A DNA stretch of 24,045 nucleotides. Source: an uncultured Dysosmobacter sp. Lineage in GTDB: Bacteria > Bacillota > Clostridia > Oscillospirales > Oscillospiraceae. Every line of letters begins with the position of its first letter. Position 1 is the stretch's first letter. The notes under the pieces were generated by a model. It searched no databases and was not told the origin of the DNA. It was given only the letters and a program-made list of their open reading frames with translations. Made by a program: the position numbers and the translations under genes. Below are positions 14,485 to 21,444 of this stretch, piece after piece. The stretch covers positions 1-24,045 of the forward strand of contig CAKSVQ010000021.1 of assembly GCA_934504065.1 (NCBI GenBank). The letters are read 5' to 3'.

Positions 14485-14766
14485 TTATAAGATCAATAGC
14501 AGTCCCAGCGCCACCAGCAGCTCCTCGTCGGCGTCTTCTTTGAATAGAAAGAATAAGATGGCGAGGAGCAGCAGGTCCCCGGTGTCCACCCGGTCCAGAT
14601 GGAACTGATCCAGCAGGTGGCGCAGAAGCCCAGTCAGGCCGTCCGTCCCGCCAGGCGGCGGGGGAGGGGGCGGAGGGGACGCATCTTCCTGCGGCGGCGG
14701 AGCGGTGTCCTCCTGTGGGATGCGGGAATAGACGCCATTGTCGTTGCGGACGTATCGGTTATACAT
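14485..14766 (-). CDS. Small polyproline protein with acidic-hydrophobic tail, unknown
   Basis: The 93-residue protein starts MYNRYVRNDNGVYSRIPQ, contains a run of eight prolines (31-38), then a short helical part. It ends with two hydrophobic stretches (DLLLLAILFFLF and LLVALGLLLIL) separated by an acidic loop (KEDADEE). The tail looks like a short membrane hairpin. Its ATG directly follows the TAA of the upstream gene (TAAATG), so the two must be co-translated. I cannot assign a family with certainty; similar small proteins with this kind of tail occur in sporulating Clostridia, which makes a spore-surface role possible but unproven. Confidence 0.65.
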   Translation of the reverse strand: MYNRYVRNDNGVYSRIPQEDTAPPPQEDASPPPPPPPPGGTDGLTGLLRHLLDQFHLDRVDTGDLLLLAILFFLFKEDADEELLVALGLLLIL

Positions 14767-15147
14767 TTACCGCTCCTCCCATCCCGCAAGAAATTTCCTG
14801 CCCAGATGGAACAGCCGGGCAAGCTGCAAGGCCCGTTCCATTTTTTCCTGCCGTTCCGGTTTGAGATAGGGCCGCAGCGCGCTCAGCAGCTGACGGGCGT
14901 TGGTGTCGCTCTGACTGCCCAGCTCCTGCACCAGCGGCAAAAGCCGCGCCAGCATGGCGGGGTCGATGCTGCTGGCGAGGGAGGAAAGGGACGACAGCGG
15001 GTTTTCGCCGCTTGGCGGCGGTGGAGGCGGGGGCGGCGCGGACTGGGTTGACTGCGGGCCGGAAAGGGACTGCGCCAGCTGCATGATCTGCGCCATGGCG
15101 TCCGGGTTGGACAGGAGGCTGTTCAGCTTTTCGTCAAATTCCGCCAT
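14767..15147 (-). CDS. Small helical polyproline protein, unknown
   Basis: The 126-residue protein has an N-terminal helical segment (EFDEKLNSLLSNPDAMAQIM), a linker with eight prolines (38-45), and a helical C-terminal part with PAMLARLLPLVQELG and LLSALRPYLKPERQEKMERA. No membrane segment or catalytic motif is visible. The N-terminal NPDAM pattern recalls the neighbouring 85-residue protein (SNPAQLQALMQS), so the two may share an origin. GAGGGGA precedes the ATG. It is the middle gene of a three-gene unit and its stop touches the next start. The function is unknown; I suspect a spore or cell-surface assembly protein. Confidence 0.65.
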   Translation of the reverse strand: MAEFDEKLNSLLSNPDAMAQIMQLAQSLSGPQSTQSAPPPPPPPPSGENPLSSLSSLASSIDPAMLARLLPLVQELGSQSDTNARQLLSALRPYLKPERQEKMERALQLARLFHLGRKFLAGWEER

Positions 15148-15171
15148 AGGTGCCGTCCCCTCGCTTTCCGG

Positions 15172-15429
15172 TTATTTTTGCATGGCCTGCTGGATGCGCT
15201 GCATCAGCTCCGCGCCGCCGGGGTTCTGCATGGCCTGCTCCACCAGCCGCGCCATGATGGATGGGTCGCCCTTGGCTGCGGAGCGGATGGCCTGCTGCAA
15301 TCCGGCGCCGCGGTCTCTGGCGGTGAGCAGGTGCATGAGCGCCTGCCCGTCCCGGGACTGCATCAGCGCTTGCAGCTGCGCGGGGTTGGACTTGAGTTGT
15401 TCTATCATGCGGGCGGTATTTTCGTCCAT
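15172..15429 (-). CDS. Small helical protein, first of the trio, unknown
   Basis: The 85-residue protein is entirely helical and Gln/Ala/Met-rich: MIEQLKSNPAQLQALMQS at the start and ELMQRIQQAMQK at the end. AAGGAGG lies 6 bases before the ATG, one of the best ribosome sites in the window. The SNP-x-x-L/M repeat unit appears twice (NPAQLQALM, NPGGAELMQ), as in the next gene. There is no signal peptide or known catalytic motif. It leads a tight three-gene unit on the minus strand, and a possible sporulation-type promoter lies about 34 bases upstream of its ATG. Confidence 0.65.
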   Translation of the reverse strand: MDENTARMIEQLKSNPAQLQALMQSRDGQALMHLLTARDRGAGLQQAIRSAAKGDPSIMARLVEQAMQNPGGAELMQRIQQAMQK

Positions 15430-15462
15430 AAGCGTCCTCCTTGCAAATAGGAATCTTCGTGC

Positions 15463-15490
15463 CAGTATATGAGGGAACGCTCAAAAACGT
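15463..15490 (-). promoter_or_regulatory. Possible sigma-K-like promoter of the small-protein trio
   Basis: On the minus strand AC, a 17-base gap and CATATACTG resemble the B. subtilis mother-cell sigma-K pattern (AC, 16-17 bases, CATAnnnTA) with one mismatch. No sigma-A -35 is seen at the right distance. The motif is short, so this is a weak call. Confidence 0.25.
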
Positions 15491-15520
15491 GCCTTTTGAA
15501 TTTTTCAGGCGGCAGAATGC

Positions 15521-15564
15521 GTCTCGCAGAGCTTCGCGCCAGCGGGCGCAATGCTCTGCGAGAC
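15521..15564. repeat. Long inverted repeat between minus-strand genes
   Basis: GTCTCGCAGAGC (15521-15532) and its exact reverse complement (15553-15564) enclose an inner 5-bp GC stem. There is no T tract directly after it on either strand, so it is a poor classical terminator for the PPOX gene. It may instead be a mobile palindrome or a transcript-stabilising structure. Confidence 0.6.
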
Positions 15565-15586
15565 AGTTCCATCCGTGATTTTAAAA

Positions 15587-16093
15587 TCAGTGCAGATCGG
15601 CGGCGCGGTCAGCAGGGGTCAGGGAGCCGGGGAGGTTTTTCTTTCCGTAAATTTCATGCAGAACGATCTTCCCAACGAGCAGATGCTGCAACCCCGCGCA
15701 GCGGTCAAGCGGATATGCGGAATATCCGTAGTGCTCTGTGAGCAGGTTCATTCCATGAAGAATTTCTTCCGGTTCAGAAACAAAGGTGCATTCGCCAAAG
15801 CCGATGACGCTTTCATACCGGGCCGTGATCCCGTGCGCCGTTTTTTCGATCTGCCTGAAAATTTCTCCCTCCACACAGACGTGGGGATTTGCCTGAAGCA
15901 GCTGGATTTTTGTTCCGCTCCGCGCGCAGTGAAAATAAAGGATTACCCGATCTTCTATCATTTCCGTGCCAAAAGAAACCGGAACGACGTAAGGATAGAC
16001 ATCCCCATGCATGGCGATTTTCACCGTGCTGCACCGTTTTAGAATGTCATAAATTTCTTCCTGGTTTTCCACTTCTCTGTCTTTGCGCCGCAT
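15587..16093 (-). CDS. PPOX-fold flavoprotein (pyridoxamine phosphate oxidase/NimA-like)
   Basis: The 168-residue protein starts MRRKDREVENQEEIYDILKR and continues VYPYVVPVSFGTE, ILYFHCARSGTKIQLLQANP and CVEGE. This is the common pattern of small split-barrel flavin-binding proteins annotated as pyridoxamine 5'-phosphate oxidase family or nitroimidazole reductase-like. Such proteins bind FMN, or sometimes F420 or haem, and reduce small molecules; the substrate is unknown. AGGAG lies 7 bases before the chosen start at 16093; the ATG six codons upstream has no ribosome site. Base composition is visibly less GC-rich than in neighbouring genes, which may hint at transfer. It lies 64 bases behind nth and may be cotranscribed with it. 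Confidence 0.8.
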   Translation of the reverse strand: MRRKDREVENQEEIYDILKRCSTVKIAMHGDVYPYVVPVSFGTEMIEDRVILYFHCARSGTKIQLLQANPHVCVEGEIFRQIEKTAHGITARYESVIGFGECTFVSEPEEILHGMNLLTEHYGYSAYPLDRCAGLQHLLVGKIVLHEIYGKKNLPGSLTPADRAADLH

Positions 16094-16157
16094 ATGTTGT
16101 CTCCTGTTCATAAAAATATGCCGGAATGCCGGAGGGATGGTTCTTCTCCCGCGGGGG

Positions 16158-16793
16158 TTACTGTTTTTTGGCGAAAGAGCAGTCCTTTGTCAGCGGACAG
16201 CCGCCGCATTTGGGGCTGCGGGCGGTGCAGGTATCCCGGCCGAAGAGCACCATGCGGTGGCAGAAATCGCTGGATTCCCTGGGCGGGATGCACTGGCGGA
16301 GCTGCCGCTCCACCTGCAGGGGGTCCTTTGAGCCGTCCGTAATGCCCAGCCGCCCGGTGATGCGGATGCAGTGGGTGTCGCACACATAGCCCTCCTGCCC
16401 GAAAATGTCGCCAAGGATCAGGTTGGCGGTCTTGCGCCCCACCCCCGGCAGGGCGGTCAGCTCTTCCATGGTGCCGGGCACCTTGCCGCCGTGCTTTTCC
16501 AGCAGCTGCCGGGCGCAGGCCACCAGATCCCGGGATTTTCCATTGTAAAAGCCGCAGGAGTGGATGTATTCGCCCACCTCGGCAGGATCGGCCTGCGCGA
16601 AGCTTTCCAGCGTGGGAAAGCGGGCAAACAGCGCGGGCGTGACCTTGTTCACCCGCTCGTCCGTGCACTGGGCGGAAAGCCGCACGGCAAACAGCAGCTC
16701 ATAGTCCTTTTGATATTGCAGGGAGCAAAGCGCGTCGGGATAGATACCTTTCAGCGTTTCAATGATCCGCTTGACGGCGGCTTTTGATTTCAT
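16158..16793 (-). CDS. nth: Endonuclease III (DNA glycosylase/AP lyase)
   Basis: The 211-residue protein is a standard endonuclease III. The helix-hairpin-helix PGVGRKTANLIL carries the catalytic Lys121. CDTHCIRITGRLG provides the catalytic Asp139. The C-terminal cysteines C189, C196, C199 and C205 in the spacing C-x6-C-x2-C-x5-C bind a 4Fe-4S cluster. The enzyme removes oxidised pyrimidines and cuts the DNA backbone at abasic sites in base-excision repair. The start at 16793 is preferred over an in-frame ATG 14 codons upstream because GAGGTGAT lies 5 bases before it. It is divergent from the pcrA helicase, so two DNA repair genes share an intergenic region. Confidence 0.94.
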   Translation of the reverse strand: MKSKAAVKRIIETLKGIYPDALCSLQYQKDYELLFAVRLSAQCTDERVNKVTPALFARFPTLESFAQADPAEVGEYIHSCGFYNGKSRDLVACARQLLEKHGGKVPGTMEELTALPGVGRKTANLILGDIFGQEGYVCDTHCIRITGRLGITDGSKDPLQVERQLRQCIPPRESSDFCHRMVLFGRDTCTARSPKCGGCPLTKDCSFAKKQ

Positions 16794-16813
16794 GTCGATC
16801 ACCTCATGGTGCC

Positions 16814-16822
16814 AGCATACCA
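16814..16822 (-). promoter_or_regulatory. Possible extended -10 promoter of nth
   Basis: On the minus strand TGGTATGCT is a good extended -10 box about 21 bases from the nth ATG. No convincing -35 is visible, so this is a tentative call. Confidence 0.3.
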
Positions 16823-16891
16823 CAGTTTTCGGCAAAATGCCAGAAAAAACGGCGGGCAGGAACGGCCGCTGGACGCGGGGAAAAACCGTGG

Positions 16892-16920
16892 TTGACCCCG
16901 CCGGAAATTTGTCCTAAAAT
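16892..16920 (+). promoter_or_regulatory. Sigma-A promoter of pcrA
   Basis: TTGACC (16892-16897), a 17-base spacer and TAAAAT (16915-16920). The predicted transcription start falls near 16927, which makes the GTG at 16926 unlikely as a translation start. Confidence 0.7.
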
Positions 16921-16952
16921 GGAGCGTGAAATACAGGAAAACAGGTGAACAT

Positions 16953-19436
16953 ATGTCAGATTTTCAACAACGCTTTCTTGCCGCCCGCCGCGCTGTGATC
17001 GCCCGGGATCTGGCGAGACTGAACCCCATGCAGCGGCAGGCTGCCATGACCACCGAGGGGCCGCTGCTGCTGCTGGCAGGCGCGGGCTCCGGCAAGACCA
17101 CCGTCCTGATCCAGCGAATTTATAACCTCCTGACCTACGGGTGCGGCAGCGATTCCGACGTGGTGCCGGAGCAGGCCACGGAGGAGGACCTTGCCTTTTT
17201 GGAAAATTTCCCTCAGCAGCCGGATGCGCAGGACATATTCCGCGCCCGGCGGCTGTGCGCCGTGGATGTGCCCCGCCCGTGGGAGATCATTGCCATCACC
17301 TTTACCAACAAGGCGGCGGGGGAGCTGAAGGACCGCCTTGCCGCCCGACTCGGCCCCACGGCCAACGACGTGTGGGCTTCCACGTTCCACTCCGCCTGCG
17401 TGCGCATCCTGCGGCGGGATATTGACCGCATCGGTTTTGACAAGGACTTTACCATTTACGACACCGACGATTCTAAGCGGGTGGTCAAGGACGTTTTGAA
17501 GGAACTGAATCTGGACGAAAAGGCATTTCCCCTGCGCAGTGTGCTCAGCGTGATCAGCAGCGCCAAGGACGCCTATGAGGGCCCGGAGGCATTCGCGGCG
17601 GCCCACGGCAACGAGGCAGACTGGAAAATGTCCCGCATCGCCAAGATCTATGCCCGGTACGCGCAGAAGCTGCGGTCGGCCAACGCACTGGACTTTGACG
17701 ACATCATTTACCATACCGTCACGCTCCTGCAGCAGGAGCCGGAGGTGCTGCGCTATTATCAGGAAAAATTCCGCTATGTGTTGGTGGACGAGTATCAGGA
17801 CACCAACCATTTGCAGTACCTGCTGACCAGTCTCTTGGCCGGGGGGCGGAAGAACCTCTGCGTGGTGGGTGACGATGACCAGTCGATCTATCGCTTCCGG
17901 GGGGCCAACATCGAAAATATCCTGAACTTTGAAAAGCAGTATCCCAACGCCCGCACCATCCGCCTTGAGCAGAACTACCGCTCCACCCAGAACATTCTGG
18001 ATGCCGCCAACGCCGTCATTAAAAATAATCTGGGCCGGAAGGGTAAGACCCTTTGGACGGACAACGGCAGCGGCGATGTGGTGACGGTGAAGACCACCTT
18101 CAATGAAAGCGACGAGGCAAACTACGTGGTGGGCGACATCCTGATGGGGGTGAACCGGGGCCGCTCCTTCCGGGACACGGCGGTGCTTTACCGGATGAAC
18201 GCCCAGTCCAACGCGCTGGAATACGCCATGAAGCGCAACGGCGTGCCCTATAAGGTGGTGGGCGGCATGAAGTTCTTTGACCGCGCTGAGGTCAAGGACA
18301 TGCTGGCGTATCTGTGCGTGCTGAATAACCCGCTGGACGACCTGCGGCTGCGGCGCGTTATCAACGTGCCCGCCCGGGGCATCGGCGCCACCACGCTGGA
18401 CAAGGTGGCGGCGCTGGCGCAGGGGCAGGGGGCCAGCCTGTATGAGATCATCCGCAACGCCGACCTCTTCCCGGAGCTGAAGAGCGCCAGCGCCAAGCTG
18501 CTGAAATTTGCCGACCTCATCGACGGGCTGCGCCGACAGGGCGCGGAGCTGGCCCTGCCGGAATTTTACGACGCGGTGTGCGACCAGACGGGCTATGTCA
18601 AGGCGCTGGAGGAGAAAAACGACATCGAGAGCCGTGGCCGCATCGAAAACGTGCAGGAGCTCAAGTCCAACATTCTGGGCTTTCTGGAGCAAAGCCCGGA
18701 GGACGCCACCCTCTCCGGCTTCCTCAATGAGATCGCCCTGTACACCGATCTGGACAGTGTGAACGACGAAAACTGCGTGACCATGATGACCATTCACTCG
18801 GCCAAGGGACTGGAGTTTCCGGTGGTGTATGTGGTGGGCATGGAGGAGGGCATCTTCCCCGGCTCCTCCGCCCAGTATAACGAGGAGGAACTGGAAGAGG
18901 AGCGGCGGCTTTGCTATGTGGCTATGACCCGGGCCAAGGAAAAGCTGACGATGACCAACTGCCGCCAGCGGATGCTCTATGGCCGCACCAGCGCCAACAA
19001 GTCCTCCCGCTTCCTTGATGAAATTCCGGAAAAGAATCTGCGCTGGGAGAGCAGGCCTCAGCCCCGCTTCGGCGGCATGGAATTTGACGATACCTTTGGC
19101 GGCGATCGGTACGAGGGCGCGTCCTTCGGCAGTGCGCAGCGCCCGGCCCGGCCCACGGCCTCGTCGTGGAGCAGCGGCGGCGTGCACAGCTATCGCCAGT
19201 CGGCAAAGCCGGAGCCGCGGCCCCTGCGCTCGGCGGACCGAAACGCCGGAGTAAGCGCGCCGGGGCTGATGCAGTTGCATCAGGGCGATATGGTGGAGCA
19301 CACTGCTTTCGGAAAGGGCATGGTGCTCTCTGTCCGTCCCATGGGCGGCGACGCGCTGGTGGAGGTGGCCTTCGATCAGGTGGGCGCGAAAAAACTGATG
19401 CTCAAATCCGCCGGAAGCCACATGAAAAAGCTGTAA
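16953..19436 (+). CDS. pcrA: ATP-dependent DNA helicase PcrA/UvrD
   Basis: The 827-residue protein has all superfamily 1A helicase motifs: AGAGSGKTT (motif I, 42-50), AITFTNKAAGEL (Ia), VDEYQDTN (II, near 278), GDDDQSIYRFRGA (III), LEQNYRST (IV), TIHSAKGLEFPVVYVVG (V) and LCYVAMTRAKEKL (VI). The C-terminal GDMVEHTAFGKGMVLSV is the tudor-like domain with which PcrA binds RNA polymerase. It unwinds DNA in repair, replication restart and removal of stalled complexes. Between motifs I and Ia there are roughly 40 extra residues (about 61-107), rich in acidic and Gln residues, compared with the classical protein. ATG 16953 is chosen because AGGTGA precedes it and the promoter lies just upstream. 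Confidence 0.95.
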   Translation: MSDFQQRFLAARRAVIARDLARLNPMQRQAAMTTEGPLLLLAGAGSGKTTVLIQRIYNLLTYGCGSDSDVVPEQATEEDLAFLENFPQQPDAQDIFRARRLCAVDVPRPWEIIAITFTNKAAGELKDRLAARLGPTANDVWASTFHSACVRILRRDIDRIGFDKDFTIYDTDDSKRVVKDVLKELNLDEKAFPLRSVLSVISSAKDAYEGPEAFAAAHGNEADWKMSRIAKIYARYAQKLRSANALDFDDIIYHTVTLLQQEPEVLRYYQEKFRYVLVDEYQDTNHLQYLLTSLLAGGRKNLCVVGDDDQSIYRFRGANIENILNFEKQYPNARTIRLEQNYRSTQNILDAANAVIKNNLGRKGKTLWTDNGSGDVVTVKTTFNESDEANYVVGDILMGVNRGRSFRDTAVLYRMNAQSNALEYAMKRNGVPYKVVGGMKFFDRAEVKDMLAYLCVLNNPLDDLRLRRVINVPARGIGATTLDKVAALAQGQGASLYEIIRNADLFPELKSASAKLLKFADLIDGLRRQGAELALPEFYDAVCDQTGYVKALEEKNDIESRGRIENVQELKSNILGFLEQSPEDATLSGFLNEIALYTDLDSVNDENCVTMMTIHSAKGLEFPVVYVVGMEEGIFPGSSAQYNEEELEEERRLCYVAMTRAKEKLTMTNCRQRMLYGRTSANKSSRFLDEIPEKNLRWESRPQPRFGGMEFDDTFGGDRYEGASFGSAQRPARPTASSWSSGGVHSYRQSAKPEPRPLRSADRNAGVSAPGLMQLHQGDMVEHTAFGKGMVLSVRPMGGDALVEVAFDQVGAKKLMLKSAGSHMKKL

Positions 19437-19437
19437 G

Positions 19438-19461
19438 GGCCAGCCGACAATTTTGCTGGCC
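19438..19461 (+). other. Hairpin between pcrA and the second sigma gene
   Basis: GGCCAGC (19438-19444) and GCTGGCC (19455-19461) form a 7-bp stem with a 10-base loop that contains four Ts. There is no T tract after the stem, so it may be an attenuating or processing structure rather than a clean terminator. No clear sigma-A promoter was found for the next operon. Confidence 0.45.
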
Positions 19462-19491
19462 GCATCGTATCATAATAAGGGAGGTGAAGCC

Positions 19492-19962
19492 GTGCAGGGG
19501 GATTTTGAAGCGTTTTACCTGCGGCATTTCCGGGCCATTTACCGCGTTTGCTATGCCTTTATGAAAAATGCGCAGGATGCCGAGGACTGCACGGAGGACA
19601 CCTTCGTCAAGGCGATGACCAGCGATGTTTCTTTTGAAAACGAACGTCATGAGCGCTCATGGCTTACGACCACGGCTATGAACCTCTGCAAGGACCGCCT
19701 GAAACACTGGTGGCGGCAGAAGGTGACGCCCATTGATGAAGAAACGGAACAGGCCGCCGGACCGGACGAAAAGCGGGAGGTCGTGGAGGCCGTGATGGCG
19801 CTGCCTGTGAAGTATAAGGAAGTCGTCTGGCTGCACTATTACGAGGGCTATCAGACGGACGAGATCGCGGCCATGCTGTGTAGGCCGCCGTCCACTGTGC
19901 GCAACCAGCTGCGCGATGCCCGCGCAAAGCTGAAGCTGACCTTGAGAGGGGAGGGCCTATGA
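19492..19962 (+). CDS. ECF-type RNA polymerase sigma factor (second)
   Basis: The 156-residue protein has region 2 at about 4-75 (FEAFYLRHFRAIYRVCYAFM, then DAEDCTEDTFVKAM and SWLTTTAMNLCKDRLKHWWR) and region 4 at about 100-150 (LPVKYKEVVWLHYYEGYQTD, then EIAAMLCRPPSTVRNQLRDA). Translation starts at GTG 19492, fixed by GGGAGGTGA just upstream; the earlier in-frame ATG at 19453 has no ribosome site. The end overlaps the next ATG by four bases. Together with the next gene it forms a second sigma/membrane-inhibitor module of the same design as that at 8229-10189, though the two sigma factors are clearly different in sequence. Confidence 0.9.
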   Translation: MQGDFEAFYLRHFRAIYRVCYAFMKNAQDAEDCTEDTFVKAMTSDVSFENERHERSWLTTTAMNLCKDRLKHWWRQKVTPIDEETEQAAGPDEKREVVEAVMALPVKYKEVVWLHYYEGYQTDEIAAMLCRPPSTVRNQLRDARAKLKLTLRGEGL

Positions 19963-20618
19963 GCGAAAACGAAGTGAAAGAAGCATTTGACGCAGTGGAG
20001 CCGATCCCCGGCGCACAGGATCGGATGTACGCCAATATCCTGAAAAAGGCTGCGGCGCAGACGAGCGCGCATGCGGACGGCGCTTCCCGTGTGCGGGAGT
20101 TTCCCCAGAAGCGGCGCACAGCTCCGGTCTGGCGGCGCTGGGGAACCGTAGCGGCCTGCCTTGCGCTGGTGGTGGCGCTTGGCGCTCTCGCGCCGCTGGA
20201 TGCGCGGCGGGACGAGGGAAGCACCCCCCCGGTCATGGGCGGCTCGCCCTTTGAGGATGTGGCCGGGGCGGAGGACTTTTCCAAGCTGGGCTTCACCATT
20301 GATGCGCCGGAGGGTGCGGAGGACCGCACTTACTGCATTTTTGACGGCGAGATCGCCCGGGTGGACTTTGCGCTGGACGGCCATGAATATACCTATGAGG
20401 CTGCGCAGCTGGAGGGCAACTTCTCCCGGGCGGAGGGGGAGCCCGTGGACAGCACCGTGCTGAACGCGGCGCACGGCGCGGTGCTGGACCGCCTGCCGTC
20501 CGACGCATGGCGGGCCCACTGGACAGATGGCGGCGTCAGCTATTATCTGACGAATTTTGACGGCGCAGAGGAAGCGGACATCACTGCCGTGGCAGGCGAA
20601 TTGATCGGGACCGATTGA
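19959..20618 (+). CDS. Putative membrane anti-sigma factor
   Basis: The 219-residue protein has a cytoplasmic part of about 60 residues, one membrane helix (about 62-80) and an outer domain. The outer domain has DFSKLGFTIDAPEGAEDRTY near its start and VSYYLTNFDGAEEADITAVA near its end, and seems to be a single DUF4367-like unit. Genes for sigma factor and this protein overlap by ATGA. By position and architecture it should bind and silence the sigma factor until an envelope signal arrives. I see no zinc-binding anti-sigma motif. It is much shorter than the three-repeat protein of the first module. A strong terminator follows. Confidence 0.7.
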   Translation: MSENEVKEAFDAVEPIPGAQDRMYANILKKAAAQTSAHADGASRVREFPQKRRTAPVWRRWGTVAACLALVVALGALAPLDARRDEGSTPPVMGGSPFEDVAGAEDFSKLGFTIDAPEGAEDRTYCIFDGEIARVDFALDGHEYTYEAAQLEGNFSRAEGEPVDSTVLNAAHGAVLDRLPSDAWRAHWTDGGVSYYLTNFDGAEEADITAVAGELIGTD

Positions 20619-20625
20619 ACTGTGG

Positions 20626-20663
20626 AAAATTTCGGAGAGTTTTCACTCTCCGAAATTTTTTTT
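20626..20663 (+). terminator. Terminator of the second sigma operon
   Basis: A perfect 15-bp stem (20626-20640 with 20645-20659), a TTTC loop and a following TTTT, starting 7 bases after the anti-sigma stop codon. Confidence 0.9.
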
Positions 20664-20786
20664 CACCCCTGCCGACATTTTCTGCCGCTCCTTCGTATGG
20701 ATAGATGGAAAGGCAAGTGCACGGTGTTTCCGGAGACGCCGCGCTGCCCTCCGCAAACCATTTTGAAACAGAAGGAGCAGATACTT

Positions 20787-21443
20787 ATGAAACAGATCCT
20801 GACTTTGGCGCTGGCGCTTGCCATGGCGCTTTCTCTCGCGGCCTGCGGCAGCAAAGCGGAGGATAAAAAGGATCACGGGAGTGCCGACGCAGAGGTAACC
20901 ATGACCGCGCAGGAGATCATGGACACATTAAAAGAGAAGCTGGGAGACAGCTTCGACTGCGACACCGCCGCATCCGAGGACAATATCAGCGGCTATTGGG
21001 GGCTGGATATGGACAAGGTGGAAAGCTGGGCCTCCATGAGCAATTCCAATTCCAGCCTGAACCCCAGCACCGCCGTCATCGTCAAGGTGAAGGACGGCTG
21101 CGCGCAGGATGCCGCCGCGCTGCTGCAATCCGGCTATGAGCAGATGCTGGGCTATTCCCGGATGTACAACATGGACCTGCAAAAGGTCTTGCAGGCACGG
21201 CTGTTCGTAAACGGAAACTATGTGGCTCTGCTCATTCTCGGCGAACAGGGAGACTGGGAGCTGAGCGACGAAGAGCAGGCCCGGTTTGCCGCCGACGGGG
21301 CCGCCAAGGTGGACGAGGTGTGGAGCGGTATTTTCGGTTCAGCCGACAACACTATTGTGATCCCGGAAGACGACGGCAATAGCGGCTTTTTCGATATGAG
21401 CGGCGACGAACTGCCCGAGGGCGAGACCGTAGTCGGCGGCTGA
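20787..21443 (+). CDS. DUF4358-like lipoprotein
   Basis: The 218-residue protein begins with a lipoprotein signal (MKQILTLALA then LSLAAC, Cys20), so it is probably anchored to the outer face of the membrane. The mature part contains MTAQEIMDTLKEKLGD, a patch of Ser/Asn residues and VIVKVKDGCAQDAAALLQSG. The arrangement resembles the DUF4358 family, small clostridial lipoproteins often encoded beside MBOAT and DHHW genes, which is the case here. The biochemical role is unknown; an accessory part of a surface acylation machine is the reasonable guess. AAGGAG at 20772-20777 sets the start; a longer in-frame ORF from 20622 lacks this. No convincing promoter was found in the 120 bases upstream. 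Confidence 0.7.
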   Translation: MKQILTLALALAMALSLAACGSKAEDKKDHGSADAEVTMTAQEIMDTLKEKLGDSFDCDTAASEDNISGYWGLDMDKVESWASMSNSNSSLNPSTAVIVKVKDGCAQDAAALLQSGYEQMLGYSRMYNMDLQKVLQARLFVNGNYVALLILGEQGDWELSDEEQARFAADGAAKVDEVWSGIFGSADNTIVIPEDDGNSGFFDMSGDELPEGETVVGG

Positions 21444-21444
21444 T

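Noticed and set aside
14760..15060. G-rich runs as a possible quadruplex or repeat element
   Set aside because: The G runs on the plus strand are the complement of proline codons in two genes, so coding explains them.
16956..19421. 821-codon open frame on the minus strand
   Set aside because: It lies exactly opposite pcrA and has low-complexity composition, so it is a shadow.
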